Source of the DNA: Nonomuraea rhodomycinica
GTDB lineage: Bacteria > Actinomycetota > Actinomycetes > Streptosporangiales > Streptosporangiaceae
NCBI RefSeq assembly: GCF_013363995.1
Contig: NZ_JABWGO010000002.1
Span: forward strand, 62,001 to 126,000
Reading direction: 5' to 3'
Length of the DNA: 64,000 bases
Positions 9,403 to 18,288 of the stretch are shown here, one piece after another. The stretch's first letter is position 1. Each line of letters opens with the position of its first letter. The position numbers and the translations under genes are program-made. A model generated the notes under the pieces. It was not told the origin of the DNA. It saw only the letters and a program-made list of their open reading frames with translations, and did no database searches.

Positions 9403-10200
9403 GTGGCCGATCTTCAGTGGACGCACCAGGTGGAGATGCGGGGCGACCGGGTCGTCAAGCGGTACACCGGCGACGACCTGGAGCTCGCCGGGCGGGAGTG
9501 GCGGGCGCTGACGCTGCTGGCCGAGCACGCCCCGGGGCTGGCGCCCCGGCCGATCGCCCTCGAACCGCCCGCGCCGCCCGCCTCCGGCGGGGCCGTGACC
9601 ATGTCGCGGCTGCCGGGCGTCCCGCTGCGGTCCCTGCCGGACCCCGGGGTGTACGCCAAGCACCTGGCGCGGGCCGTGGGCGAGCTGCACGCGGCGGTGC
9701 CCCGCGGCGTCCTCGCCCACCTGCCCGAACGCCCCTGGCAGCTCGGCCCGCTGGTCGCCCACGTCAAGCAGTGGTGCGCCCGCTGGCGGCCCCGCGAACC
9801 GCTCGCCGACCGCGCCGTACGCGAGGGCGCGCGGTGGCTGGAGGGATGGCGCCCCGGCGACGAGGGCGTGACGCCGGTGTTCGGCGCGGGCGACGGCAAC
9901 CTGGCGAACTTCCTGTGGGACGGCGCCCGGGTGCGGATCGTCGACTTCGAGGAGTCCGGGCGCAGCGACCGCGCGTTCGAGCTGTCGGAGATCTCGCAGC
10001 ACGTGGCGATGTGGGTGGACGGCGAGGTGGACGTCCTCGCCCACGTCGGGCTCACCCCCGCCGAGGAGCGCCGCCTGGACGGCTGCCGGCGGCTGCACGC
10101 GCTGATGTGGCTGTTCATCCTGTCCCCCGAGGGGCCGCGCAATCCGCCGGGGACCTTCCGGCGACAGGCCGGGCGCGTGCTGCGATCATTGGGCGCATGA
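9403..10200 (+). CDS. Aminoglycoside phosphotransferase-fold kinase
   Basis: A 265-aa protein of the APH/choline kinase fold. The catalytic loop is read in FGAGDGNLANFLW (Asp and Asn of the HxDxxxxN-type motif, with Gly in place of His) and the metal-binding DFG equivalent in VRIVDFEESG. The small N-terminal lobe has DRVVKRYTG with a plausible ATP-binding lysine. Substrate unknown: the family includes antibiotic and metabolite kinases. GTG 9403 is taken as start because AGGA and GGAG precede it and it opens the conserved part. Its stop overlaps the following GNAT gene by ATGA, so the two are coupled. Confidence 0.8.
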   Translation: MADLQWTHQVEMRGDRVVKRYTGDDLELAGREWRALTLLAEHAPGLAPRPIALEPPAPPASGGAVTMSRLPGVPLRSLPDPGVYAKHLARAVGELHAAVPRGVLAHLPERPWQLGPLVAHVKQWCARWRPREPLADRAVREGARWLEGWRPGDEGVTPVFGAGDGNLANFLWDGARVRIVDFEESGRSDRAFELSEISQHVAMWVDGEVDVLAHVGLTPAEERRLDGCRRLHALMWLFILSPEGPRNPPGTFRRQAGRVLRSLGA

Positions 10201-10667
10201 GGCAGGCGCTCGCCGCCGATCTGGCGGCCGTGGAGGAGCTGGTCCGTGCGGCGTACGAGCCGTGGGTGGAGATCGTCGGCATGCGGCCCCTGCCGATGGA
10301 CGCCGACTACCCCGCGCTCGTCGAGGCGGGCCGCGTGTACGTGACCGACGCCGTCGAGGGGCTCATCGTGCTGGTGCCCGAGGACGGCGCCCTGCTGGTC
10401 GAGAATGTGGCCGTGCGCCCCGAGCTGCACGGCCGGGGCATCGGCCGGAGCCTGCTCGCCTTCGCCGAGGACGAGGCGCGCCGGCTCGGCCTGCCCGCGC
10501 TGCGCCTCTACACCAACACCCGGATGGCCTCCAACATCGCCCTGTACGCGTCGCTGGGCTACGTGGAGACCGGCCGGACGGGGATCGAGGGCCGTTCCGC
10601 GGTCGTCATGCGCAAGGAGCTCAGCCCCCCAGCGGTCAGCCCCCCAGCACCCCCAGCAGGTGGGTGA
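10197..10667 (+). CDS. GNAT family N-acetyltransferase
   Basis: A 156-aa acetyltransferase with an intact acetyl-CoA pyrophosphate loop (VRPELHGRGIGRSLLAFAED) and the later ALRLYTNTRMASNIALYASL segment typical of small GNATs acting on amines. ATG 10197 overlaps the TGA of the APH-like gene (ATGA), giving translational coupling. The last 32 bp overlap the convergent aldolase gene at its 3' end, which is unusual but each frame is well supported. Substrate not predictable. Confidence 0.88.
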   Translation: MRQALAADLAAVEELVRAAYEPWVEIVGMRPLPMDADYPALVEAGRVYVTDAVEGLIVLVPEDGALLVENVAVRPELHGRGIGRSLLAFAEDEARRLGLPALRLYTNTRMASNIALYASLGYVETGRTGIEGRSAVVMRKELSPPAVSPPAPPAGG

Positions 10668-11460
10668 CCTCGCGGGTGACCGCGTCGCGGCCCGAGCGCA
10701 CGTACTTGCGCGGGTCCACGACCTTCGCGTCGTGCGCCAGGTGGTCGCGGATGGCGCCGGTGAACGCCTTGTTCAGGTGCGTCGAGATGTTGATCTTCTT
10801 CATGCCCTGCCGTACGGCGGCGCGCAACGTGTCGTCGGGCACGCCCGAGGAGCCGTGCAGCACCAGCGGCACCGGCACGGCGGCGCGCAGCTCGGCGATG
10901 AGGTCCAGGTCGAGCACGGCGTCCTTGGTGGTCATGGCGTGGGAGCTGCCCACGGCGACGGCCAGCGCGTCCACGCCGGTGCGCGCCACGTAGTCCACGG
11001 CCTCGTGCGGCTTGGTCCGGGCGCCCGGCGCGTGGACGCCGTCCTTGCCGCCCACCTCGCCCAGCTCGGCCTCCACCCACGCGCCCCGCTCGTGGCACCA
11101 GGCGGCGACGGACGCGGTGACGGCCACGTTCTCCTCGTCGGGCAGCGCCGAGGCGTCGAACATCACCGACCGGATGCCCAGCTCCACCGCCTCCTCGACC
11201 AGCGTCCGGTCGGTGGCGTGGTCGAGGTGGACGGCCACCGGCACGGAGGCGCGGCGGGCGATCGCGAGTGAGGCGAGCGCGACGGGCTCCAGCGCGCCGT
11301 GGTAGCGGACGCAGTTCTCGCTGATCTGGAGCACCACGGCCACGCCGAGCGCCTCGGCGCCCGCGACGATCGCCGTGGCGTGTTCGAGCTGGATGACGTT
11401 GAAGGCGCCCACCCCGGCGGGGGACGTGCGGATGATGTCGCCGGTCACGGCGAGAGGCAT
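10636..11460 (-). CDS. Class II fructose/tagatose-bisphosphate aldolase
   Basis: A 274-aa zinc-dependent aldolase of the GatY/KbaY/Fba group. Recognisable are GVGAFNVIQLEHATAI near the N-terminus, the zinc-ligand region VAVHLDHATD, VEAELGEVGGKDG, the phosphate-binding VPLVLHGSSGVPDD and INISTHLNKAF. Last gene of the operon agaS-like - nagA - kinase - aldolase, so tagatose-1,6-bisphosphate cleavage to DHAP and glyceraldehyde 3-phosphate is the likely role; fructose-bisphosphate is the alternative. ATG 11460 has a strong AGGAGG site; in-frame sequence further upstream is the end of the kinase gene. Confidence 0.88.
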   Translation of the reverse strand: MPLAVTGDIIRTSPAGVGAFNVIQLEHATAIVAGAEALGVAVVLQISENCVRYHGALEPVALASLAIARRASVPVAVHLDHATDRTLVEEAVELGIRSVMFDASALPDEENVAVTASVAAWCHERGAWVEAELGEVGGKDGVHAPGARTKPHEAVDYVARTGVDALAVAVGSSHAMTTKDAVLDLDLIAELRAAVPVPLVLHGSSGVPDDTLRAAVRQGMKKINISTHLNKAFTGAIRDHLAHDAKVVDPRKYVRSGRDAVTREVTHLLGVLGG

Positions 11461-11477
11461 GGCGGGCTCCTCCTGGC

Positions 11478-12386
11478 TCAGGTGATCTCGATGAGCGGGT
11501 GCGTCCGGGCGTAGACGTCGCGGTCGAAGTCGCCGGCCACCGGGGCGGCCACGGCCGCCGCGCCGAGCGCCGCGGCCGTGCGCAGGCGTTCGGGCCACGC
11601 GGCGCCCTCGACCAGGCCGAGCGCGAGCCCGGCCACGAGCGAGTCGCCGGCGCCCGTCGGGTTGCCCTCCACCCGGTACGGCATGCGGGCCCGGAACGTC
11701 CCCTCCGGCGTGACCGCGTACAGGCCCTCCTCGCCGAGCGAGACGACCACGGACTCGGCCCCGCGGGCCCGCAGGTGCTCGGCCCCCTCGACCGGGTGGC
11801 CGTGCGGCGGCACGGCGCGGGCCAGTTCCTCGGCGTTGGGCTTGACGATGGCGGGACGCCCGACGGGCGCGTGCCGCAGCGCCGCGCCGTCGGCGTCGAC
11901 GATCGCCGGCACCCCGTGCTCGGCGGCCAGCGCCGCCAGCTCCGCGTACGTGCCGGCCGGCACGCCCCGGGGCAGGCTGCCCGAGATGACGACGGCCTCG
12001 GCGCGCTCCAGCAGCGACGCGTACACGCGGCCGAACTCCCGCAGCTCCGCCTCCGACACCTCCGGGCCGGGCTCGTTGAACAGCGCGGCCCCGCCGCCCC
12101 CGCCCGCGACGGCCAGCGTCGTCCGGGACTCGGCGGCGATCGGGACCAGCGCCCGGGGCAGCCCGGCGGCCTCCAGGTCGGCCTCGATGGCGCGGCCGAC
12201 GGGGCCGCCGGCCAGACCGGTGACCAGCACCTCCCGGCCGAGGCCGTGCAGCACGCGGGCGACGTTGACGCCCTTGCCGCCGGCCCGCCGGTGCACGGAG
12301 CGGACCCGGTTGACCCCGGTCCAGTCGATCTCGGGCACCTGGTAGGTGACGTCGAGGGCGGCGTTGAGCGTCACGGTGAGGATCAT
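11478..12386 (-). CDS. 1-phosphofructokinase / tagatose-6-phosphate kinase family
   Basis: A 302-aa PfkB (ribokinase-fold) kinase. It begins with MILTVTLNAALDVTYQVP, has the first PfkB motif AGGKGVNVARVLHGLG and the second motif with the catalytic base in GNPTGAGDSLVAGLALGL. Within this operon the expected reaction is ATP-dependent phosphorylation of tagatose-6-phosphate (LacC/AgaZ-like role), but sequence alone does not separate it from fructose-1-phosphate kinase. Its ATG overlaps the TGA of nagA by one base (TGATG), and the aldolase starts 17 bp after its end. Confidence 0.85.
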   Translation of the reverse strand: MILTVTLNAALDVTYQVPEIDWTGVNRVRSVHRRAGGKGVNVARVLHGLGREVLVTGLAGGPVGRAIEADLEAAGLPRALVPIAAESRTTLAVAGGGGGAALFNEPGPEVSEAELREFGRVYASLLERAEAVVISGSLPRGVPAGTYAELAALAAEHGVPAIVDADGAALRHAPVGRPAIVKPNAEELARAVPPHGHPVEGAEHLRARGAESVVVSLGEEGLYAVTPEGTFRARMPYRVEGNPTGAGDSLVAGLALGLVEGAAWPERLRTAAALGAAAVAAPVAGDFDRDVYARTHPLIEIT

Positions 12387-13519
12387 CAGGGCTCCGTGAC
12401 CCAGGCGCCGCGCCGCATCACGCCGGCCACCTCCAGCTCGTCCGTGAGGACGACCAGGTCGGCGGCCTTGCCGGCGGCGATCGAGCCGATCGTGTCGTCG
12501 AGGCCGAGCACGCGGGCCGGGGTGAGCGAGGCCGTCACGGCCGCCTCGGGCAGCGTCAGGCCCACCTCCTGGACGGCGCGCCGGAAGGCGGCGTCCATGG
12601 TCAGCGTGCTGCCCGCGATGGAGCCGCCCTCGGTCAGCCGGGCCACGCCGCCGGACACGGTCACCCGCAGCGCGCCGAGCACGTACGCGCCGTCGCCGGC
12701 CCCGGCCGCCGCCATCGCGTCGGTGATCAGCGCCGTGCGGTGCGGGCCCGCCGCAGAGCAGGCCAGCCGGACCATCGCCGGATGCACGTGGACGCCGTCG
12801 TTGACCAGCTCGACCGTGACCCGCTCGTCCTGCAGGAGCGCGGCGACCGGGCCGGGGGCGCGGTGGCCGAGCGGCGGCATCGCGTTGTAGAGGTGGGTGG
12901 CCACGGTGGCGCCCGCCTCGATGCCGTCGAGGGTCTGCTCGTAGGTGGCGTCGCTGTGGCCGAGCGCCGCGATCACGCCGTGCTCGCGGGCCGCGCGGAT
13001 GGTGTCGAGGGCGCCCGGCAGCTCCGCGGCGATCGTCAGCATGCGGACGTGGCCGCGGCCGGCCCTCACCAGCCGCTCGAATTCGCCCGGCGACGGCTCG
13101 CGCAGCAGCGCGGGGTCGTGCGCGCCGCAGCGGGCCGCGGAGATGTACGGGCCCTCGAAGTGCAGGCCGGCCAGCAGGCCGTCGTCGCACAGGTCGGCCA
13201 GCGACGCCGCCGCGGCCTCCAGCGCGGGCACCGTGGCGGTGACCAGGCTGGCGACCATGGTGGTGGTGCCGTGTCGCCGGTGCAGCTCCACGGCGGCCCG
13301 CGCGGCGTCCTGGTCCCCGGTGGGGAAGGAGCCGCGGGCGCCGCCGTGGTTGTGGATGTCGACGAAGCCCGGGACGACGTACCGGCCGCGCAGGCTGTGA
13401 CCGGCGCGCGGCGCGCGGCCCTGGCCGACGTGCGTGATGCGGCCGTCCTCGATGGTCAGCCAGCCGTCGTGGACGCCTTCGGGGGTGACGACGCGGGCGT
13501 CGGCGAGAGTGAGGCTCAT
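12386..13519 (-). CDS. nagA: N-acetylglucosamine/galactosamine-6-phosphate deacetylase
   Basis: A 377-aa amidohydrolase that removes acetate from GlcNAc-6-P or GalNAc-6-P. Seen in order: GFVDIHNHGG (metal-binding HxHG variant), LHFEGPYIS with the metal-ligand Glu, LGHSDATYEQ, THLYNAMPPLGHRAPG, VELVNDGVHVHP, and ALITDAMAAAG with the catalytic Asp. Flanking by an AgaS-like deaminase and tagatose-type kinase and aldolase suggests GalNAc-6-P as substrate (AgaA role). ATG 13519 overlaps the upstream stop by ATGA. No dedicated importer or hexosamine kinase is adjacent. Confidence 0.92.
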   Translation of the reverse strand: MSLTLADARVVTPEGVHDGWLTIEDGRITHVGQGRAPRAGHSLRGRYVVPGFVDIHNHGGARGSFPTGDQDAARAAVELHRRHGTTTMVASLVTATVPALEAAAASLADLCDDGLLAGLHFEGPYISAARCGAHDPALLREPSPGEFERLVRAGRGHVRMLTIAAELPGALDTIRAAREHGVIAALGHSDATYEQTLDGIEAGATVATHLYNAMPPLGHRAPGPVAALLQDERVTVELVNDGVHVHPAMVRLACSAAGPHRTALITDAMAAAGAGDGAYVLGALRVTVSGGVARLTEGGSIAGSTLTMDAAFRRAVQEVGLTLPEAAVTASLTPARVLGLDDTIGSIAAGKAADLVVLTDELEVAGVMRRGAWVTEP

Positions 13520-14388
13520 GAGGAAAGGATCACAGATCGCGTGAGGTGCAACGGCTCGTCGGGGTCGAGACCGCGGGCGGCGGCCCGGGCGACCGCGACG
13601 CGCTGGGCGCGGATCAGCTCGGCCATCGGGTCGAGCCCGCTCTCGAAGAACGTGCCGCCGGTGGCCTCCACCTGCTCGCGCAGCCCCTCGGGGGCCTTGC
13701 CGAGCATCCAGGTGACGCGGCCCGGCCCGGCGATGCTGATCGGGCCGTGCCGGTACTCCATCGCCGGGTACGCCTCGGTCCAGGAGCGCGACGCCTCGCG
13801 CATCTTCAGCGCGGCCTCCTGCGCGAGGCCCACCGACCAGCCGGTGCCGAGGAAGCTGAACTGCTCGGCCTCCACCAGCGCCGGATCGAGCGGCGCGGCC
13901 AGCACGTGCTCGGCGTCGGCGATGGCCGGGCCGAGGTCCTCGCCGAGGCTGGCGCGCAGCATGGCGAGCTGGGTGGTGGCGAAGCGGGTCTGCACGACGG
14001 AGCGCTCGTCGGCGTAGTCGAGCACGATGACCTGGCCGGCGGCGGCCATGATCGGGGTGTCGGGGTCGGCGGTGACGGCCGTGGTGGGCGAGCCGGTCCG
14101 GGCCAGGTACTCCAGGACCTCGGTCGTGGTGCCGGAACGGCTCAGCGCGAGGACCCGGTCGTAGCGGCGGCCCGTGGGCGCCTCGGAGGCGGCGAACGCG
14201 TCGGTCTCGCCCTGCCCGGCGCGCTCGCGCAGGGCCGCGTACGCCATGGCGACGAACCACGAGGTGCCGCAGCCGACGACGGCGACGCGCTCGCCGGGGA
14301 CGGGCAGCGCCCCCGCCGGCACGTCGGAGACGGCGCGGCGCCAGCACTCCGGCTGGGAGGCGATCTCGGCTTCGGTGTGGGTGGTCAC
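13516..14388 (-). CDS. SIS-domain sugar isomerase/deaminase (AgaS-like)
   Basis: A 290-aa protein with two SIS domains: residues about 30-150 (VVGCGTSWFVAMAYAAL, VLALSRSGTTTEVLEYL) and 165-280 (FSFLGTGWSVGLAQEAALKM, then AYPAMEYRHGP). The architecture is that of the GlmS isomerase half and of AgaS, which deaminates galactosamine-6-phosphate to tagatose-6-phosphate. It is the first gene of the catabolic operon, and nagA follows with an ATGA overlap. GTG 14388 is chosen for its GGGAGG site. Divergent from the DeoR regulator across a palindrome-rich promoter region. Confidence 0.85.
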   Translation of the reverse strand: MTTHTEAEIASQPECWRRAVSDVPAGALPVPGERVAVVGCGTSWFVAMAYAALRERAGQGETDAFAASEAPTGRRYDRVLALSRSGTTTEVLEYLARTGSPTTAVTADPDTPIMAAAGQVIVLDYADERSVVQTRFATTQLAMLRASLGEDLGPAIADAEHVLAAPLDPALVEAEQFSFLGTGWSVGLAQEAALKMREASRSWTEAYPAMEYRHGPISIAGPGRVTWMLGKAPEGLREQVEATGGTFFESGLDPMAELIRAQRVAVARAAARGLDPDEPLHLTRSVILSS

Positions 14389-14421
14389 CAGTTACCTCCC
14401 GGTGCGGAGTTTGCTTGTTCC

Positions 14422-14456
14422 TGTGCTTTTTATAGCAGAAAAGAGCACAATTGTGC
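14422..14456. promoter_or_regulatory. Operator and promoter between aga-type operon and deoR gene
   Basis: TGTGC/GCACA boxes occur three times: an inverted pair (14422-14430 with 14441-14449, one mismatch) and a perfect 12-bp palindrome GCACAATTGTGC (14445-14456). On the minus strand TATAAA (complement of 14429-14434) can serve as -10 for the catabolic operon. The arrangement fits binding of the adjacent DeoR-family repressor; that link is inference. Confidence 0.6.
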
Positions 14457-14521
14457 AGAGGTGGCTGCCCCGCTCCTGGGTGTGCCAGGCTGGCAGCCGA
14501 CGGAGCCCTGAGGAGGCGAGC

Positions 14522-15292
14522 GTGTCCCGATACGACCGGTGGAACGCCATTCTTGAGCTGCTCGCTCAGGAGGGCCGCCTGTCCGTCGAGGAGGCCGCGC
14601 AGGCGCTCGACGTCTCCGCGGCGACCATCCGGCGCGACTTCGACCAGCTCGCCCAGCAGCAGATGCTCATGCGCACGCGGGGCGGCGCCGTCGCCCAGAG
14701 CGTCAGCTACGACCTGCCGCTGCGCTACAAGACGGCCCGGCACGCCGACGAGAAGCACCGCATCGCCGCGGCCGCCGCCGGGCTGGTCTCCGCCGGGTCG
14801 GTGGTCGGCATGAACGGCGGCACCACCACCTCCGAGCTGGCCCGCGCGCTCGCCATCAGCCCCGCGCTGGAGTCGGGGTTCACGGTCGTCACCAACGCGC
14901 TCAACATCGCCTCGGAGCTGACCGTCCGCCGGCACGTCAAGATCGTCGTCACCGGCGGCGTGGCGCGCCAGCAGTCGTACGAGCTGATCGGCCCGCTCGC
15001 CTCCGGCGTGCTGGAGCAGGTGACGCTCGACGTGGCCTTCCTCGGCGTCGACGCCATCGACGTGGAGCTCGGGGCCTCGGCCCACCACGAGGGCGAGGCG
15101 AGCGTCAACCACCTGCTCATCAGCCGCGCCCAGCACGTGGTGGCCGTGGCCGACGCCTCCAAGGTGGGCCGCCGGGCGTTCTCCCGGATCTGCCCCATCG
15201 GCGAGATCGACACGCTCGTCACCGACGACCGGCTCCCCGACGAGGAGGCCGCCCGGCTCACCGAGGCGGGCGTCAAAGTGGTGCGCGCCTGA
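14522..15292 (+). CDS. DeoR family transcriptional repressor
   Basis: A 256-aa DeoR/GlpR-type regulator. The N-terminal winged helix has RWNAILELLAQEGRLSVEEA and the family recognition helix DVSAATIRRDFDQL; the C-terminal sugar-phosphate sensor domain (ISOCOT fold) shows GMNGGTTTSELA, VTNALNIASEL and FLGVDAID. GTG 14522 has AGGAGG at 14511-14516. Divergent placement next to the agaS-like/nagA operon and the shared palindromes make it the probable repressor of that operon, sensing a phosphorylated intermediate. glpD, 117 bp downstream on the same strand, could also be a target, since GlpR is a DeoR protein. Confidence 0.9.
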   Translation: MSRYDRWNAILELLAQEGRLSVEEAAQALDVSAATIRRDFDQLAQQQMLMRTRGGAVAQSVSYDLPLRYKTARHADEKHRIAAAAAGLVSAGSVVGMNGGTTTSELARALAISPALESGFTVVTNALNIASELTVRRHVKIVVTGGVARQQSYELIGPLASGVLEQVTLDVAFLGVDAIDVELGASAHHEGEASVNHLLISRAQHVVAVADASKVGRRAFSRICPIGEIDTLVTDDRLPDEEAARLTEAGVKVVRA

Positions 15293-15408
15293 CCGCTCCG
15301 ATGCGCGCCCCGATGTGGCGAGGGCGACACCCCCGGCGTTACATGCCGTTCGGCCGACGGGTAGGTATGGGAGCGCAAGCGGACGAACCCCCGTACCCAG
15401 GGAGTGTT

Positions 15409-17145
15409 ATGACGGCGGGAAGGGGCGAGGCCCGGCTGGGGCCCGCCGAGCGGACGGCGGCGCTGGCCCGGATGAGCGCCGAGGAGCTGGACGTCGTCGT
15501 GGTGGGAGGCGGCGTGGTCGGCGCGGGCGTGGCGCTCGACGCCGCCACCCGGGGCCTCGACGTCGGGGTGGTGGAGGCGCGCGACTTCGCATCCGGCACC
15601 TCCTCCCGCTCCTCCAAGCTGATCCACGGCGGGCTGCGCTATCTGGAGCAGCTCAACTTCGAGCTCGTCCGCGAGGCGTTGCAGGAGCGGTCCCTGCTGC
15701 TCCAGCGCATCGCGCCGCACCTGGTGCGGCCCGTGCCGTTCCTCTTCCCGCTGACCCACTTCGCGTGGGAGCGGCCGTACGTGGGGGCCGGGGTCGCGCT
15801 CTACGACACGCTGGGGTTCGCCTCGGGCCTCACCCGGGGCGTGCCGGGGCACCGGCACCTGTCCCGCTCCCGGGCGCTGCGGCTGGCGCCCGCGCTGCGC
15901 AAGTCCGCGTTCACCGGGGCCGTGCAGTACTGGGACGCCCAGGTCGACGACGCCCGCTACGTGATGACGCTGCTGCGCACGGCCGCCTCCTACGGCGCGC
16001 ACGTCGCGCCGCGCGCCCAGGTCGTCGGGTTCCTGCGCGAGGGCGAGCGGGTGACCGGGGTGCGGGTGTGCGACCTGGAGAGCGGCGACGAGTTCGAGAT
16101 CCGCGCCCAGCAGGTCGTCAACGCCACCGGCGTGTGGACCGACGACATCCAGGAGCTGGTCGGCGGCCGGGGGCAGATCCACGTTCGTGCCTCCAAGGGC
16201 ATCCACCTGGTGGTGCCGCGCGACCGCATCCACTCCTACACCGGCATCATCCTGCGCACCGAGAAGTCGGTGCTGTTCGTCATCCCGTGGGGCCGCCACT
16301 GGATCGTCGGCACCACCGACACCGAGTGGACCCTCGACAAGAGCCACCCGGCCGCCTCCCGCACCGACATCGACTACCTGCTCGACCACGTCAACGAGGT
16401 CCTGTCGGTGCCGCTGACCCGCGACGACGTCGAGGGCGTCTACGCGGGGCTGCGCCCCCTGCTGTCGGGCGAGTCCGACGAGACCTCGAAGCTGTCGCGC
16501 GAGCACGTCGTCGCCCACCCGGTGCCGGGGCTGGTGATGATCGCCGGAGGGAAGTACACGACGTACCGGGTCATGGCCAAGGACGCCGTGGACGCCGTGG
16601 CGCACGGCCTCGACCAGCGCGTCCCGTCGTCGTGCACCGACCGCATCCCGCTCGCCGGCGCCGAGGGCTACCAGGCGCTGTGGAACTCCCGCCACCGCAT
16701 CGCCCACGACTCCGGCCTGCACGTGGCCCGCATCGAGCACCTCCTGCAGCGGTACGGCTCACTGATCGACGAGGTGCTGGAGCTGATCCGGGAGGACCGG
16801 ACGCTGGCCAGGCCGCTGAACGGCGCCGACGACTACCTGCGCGCCGAGATCGTCTACGCCGCCACCCACGAGGGCGCCCGGCACCTGAACGACGTGCTGA
16901 CCCGCCGCACCCGCATCTCCATCGAGACGTTCCACCGGGGCCAGGCCGTCGCCCAGGAGGCGGCCGAGCTGATGGCCGGGCCGCTCGGCTGGGACGCGGA
17001 GCAGGTCAAGGCGGAGGTCGAGTACTACACCAAGCGGGTGGAGGCCGAACGCCTCTCCCAGGAGCAGGACACCGACCAGGAGGCCGACGCGATCCGGCTG
17101 GGCGCCCCCGAGATCGTCCCGGTCGTGACCCCGGAACGTCCTTGA
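15409..17145 (+). CDS. glpD: Aerobic glycerol-3-phosphate dehydrogenase
   Basis: A 578-aa FAD enzyme that oxidises glycerol-3-phosphate to dihydroxyacetone phosphate at the membrane. It has the N-terminal dinucleotide fold (DVVVVGGGVVGAGVALDAAT), the GlpD signatures ASGTSSRSSKLIHGGLRYLE and GGKYTTYRVMAKDAVD, and a C-terminal helical cap. ATG 15409 follows a GGAG at 15401; other in-frame starts upstream lack a site. The product joins the same triose pool as the aldolase of the neighbouring operon. The gene may be read from its own promoter or together with the DeoR gene. Confidence 0.95.
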   Translation: MTAGRGEARLGPAERTAALARMSAEELDVVVVGGGVVGAGVALDAATRGLDVGVVEARDFASGTSSRSSKLIHGGLRYLEQLNFELVREALQERSLLLQRIAPHLVRPVPFLFPLTHFAWERPYVGAGVALYDTLGFASGLTRGVPGHRHLSRSRALRLAPALRKSAFTGAVQYWDAQVDDARYVMTLLRTAASYGAHVAPRAQVVGFLREGERVTGVRVCDLESGDEFEIRAQQVVNATGVWTDDIQELVGGRGQIHVRASKGIHLVVPRDRIHSYTGIILRTEKSVLFVIPWGRHWIVGTTDTEWTLDKSHPAASRTDIDYLLDHVNEVLSVPLTRDDVEGVYAGLRPLLSGESDETSKLSREHVVAHPVPGLVMIAGGKYTTYRVMAKDAVDAVAHGLDQRVPSSCTDRIPLAGAEGYQALWNSRHRIAHDSGLHVARIEHLLQRYGSLIDEVLELIREDRTLARPLNGADDYLRAEIVYAATHEGARHLNDVLTRRTRISIETFHRGQAVAQEAAELMAGPLGWDAEQVKAEVEYYTKRVEAERLSQEQDTDQEADAIRLGAPEIVPVVTPERP

Positions 17146-17199
17146 GGCGCCCTCCGGTTCCCGGGATCCGCTCGTGCCGTCGCCGAAGCCCGAGGCGCG

Positions 17200-18225
17200 C
17201 TACGACGGGCGTTCGCCGGTGGGGGCGCGGCCGACCGTGGACTCCCGCACCATGAGCCGGTAGTCCGCCCGGACCTCTCGCGGCGGACGGTCGGAGCGTC
17301 CGTCGATCCGGAGCTTCAGCAGGTCGACCGCCATGCGGGCGAGCTGGGCCTTGTCGGGCGCCACCGTGGTCAGGGTGGGGGTGCTGTAGCGTCCGTCCTC
17401 GATGTCGTCGAGCCCGGCGAGCGCGATGTCCTCCGGCACTCGCAGGCCGACCGCCAGCACGGTCCGCATGGCCCCGAGGGCGAGCAGGTCGTTGAAGCAG
17501 AAGACGGCGTCCGGCGGTGAGGGCGAGCGCAGGAGCCGGGCCATGGCCGAGGCTCCCTCGGCCCGGTGGTACCGCTCGACCTCGGCGGTCGACTCCGGCA
17601 GCCCGTGCGCGGCCATCGCCTCGCGGTACCCGGCCAGCCGCAACGGGGCGGTGCCGCTGACGGACGAGTCCTGCACTCCGAGGGCCGCGACCCGCCGGCG
17701 GCCGAGGCCGATCAGGTGTTCGGTGATGTCGCGGGCCGCGCGGACGTTGTCGATGGCGACGTGGTCGGCGGGGCCGTCGTAGATGCGTTCGCCGAGCAGG
17801 ACCAGTGAGGTGTCGTCGGTGCGCGCGGCCAGCTCGTCGGCGCCGATGGCGATGGGACTGAAGATGAGCCCGTCGACGCGGTGGTCGCGTACCCCGTCGA
17901 GAACCTCCCGCTCCCTGGCGAGGCTGCCGTCGGTCTGCTCGATGATCACCAGCCAGCGGTGCTCGGCCGCGACCTTGATGATCGATCGGGACAGTTCGGC
18001 GAAGTAGGGGGCGTCGAGCTCCGGCAGCGCGAGGGCGATGACGCCGGTGCGTCCCAGCCGCAGGTTGCGGGCCGACAGGTTGGGCTGGTAGCCGAGCTGG
18101 GACAGCGCCTGCTCCACCTTGGTACGGGTGGCGGCCGAGACGTGGGCGTAGCCGTTGACCACGTTGGAGACGGTCTTCACCGACACGCCGGCCAGTTGCG
18201 CCACGTCGCGCAGGCTCACTCCCAT
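17200..18225 (-). CDS. LacI family transcriptional regulator
   Basis: A 341-aa LacI/GalR repressor. The helix-turn-helix and hinge helix are at residues 4-60 (LRDVAQLAGVSVKTVSNVVN, with LSARNLRLGRTGVIAL after it), followed by the periplasmic-binding-like sensor domain (DAVFCFNDLLALGAM, IALAGLDDIEDGRYSTPTLT). The frame is open far upstream, but ATG 18225 begins the canonical helix-turn-helix and has a GAGAGGGG site. Divergent from the arabinofuranosidase/ABC operon; the CAACGTTG palindromes in between are its probable operators. The likely effector is arabinose or an arabino-oligosaccharide, by context. Confidence 0.92.
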   Translation of the reverse strand: MGVSLRDVAQLAGVSVKTVSNVVNGYAHVSAATRTKVEQALSQLGYQPNLSARNLRLGRTGVIALALPELDAPYFAELSRSIIKVAAEHRWLVIIEQTDGSLAREREVLDGVRDHRVDGLIFSPIAIGADELAARTDDTSLVLLGERIYDGPADHVAIDNVRAARDITEHLIGLGRRRVAALGVQDSSVSGTAPLRLAGYREAMAAHGLPESTAEVERYHRAEGASAMARLLRSPSPPDAVFCFNDLLALGAMRTVLAVGLRVPEDIALAGLDDIEDGRYSTPTLTTVAPDKAQLARMAVDLLKLRIDGRSDRPPREVRADYRLMVRESTVGRAPTGERPS

Positions 18226-18288
18226 CGAAGTCCCCTCTCGGTGTCGGAGTCCGATCGTAACGCCCCGGTATCGGCGATCCGCCACCTG

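Noticed and set aside
12386..15136. 916-codon minus-strand frame spanning nagA to the DeoR gene
   Set aside because: Only its 3' part (12386-13519) is nagA. The rest is antisense to the DeoR gene and out of frame with the AgaS-like gene.
15301..15408. Upstream in-frame start for glpD at 15301
   Set aside because: The added residues are unlike the family and lack a ribosome binding site; ATG 15409 has one and begins close to the conserved FAD motif.
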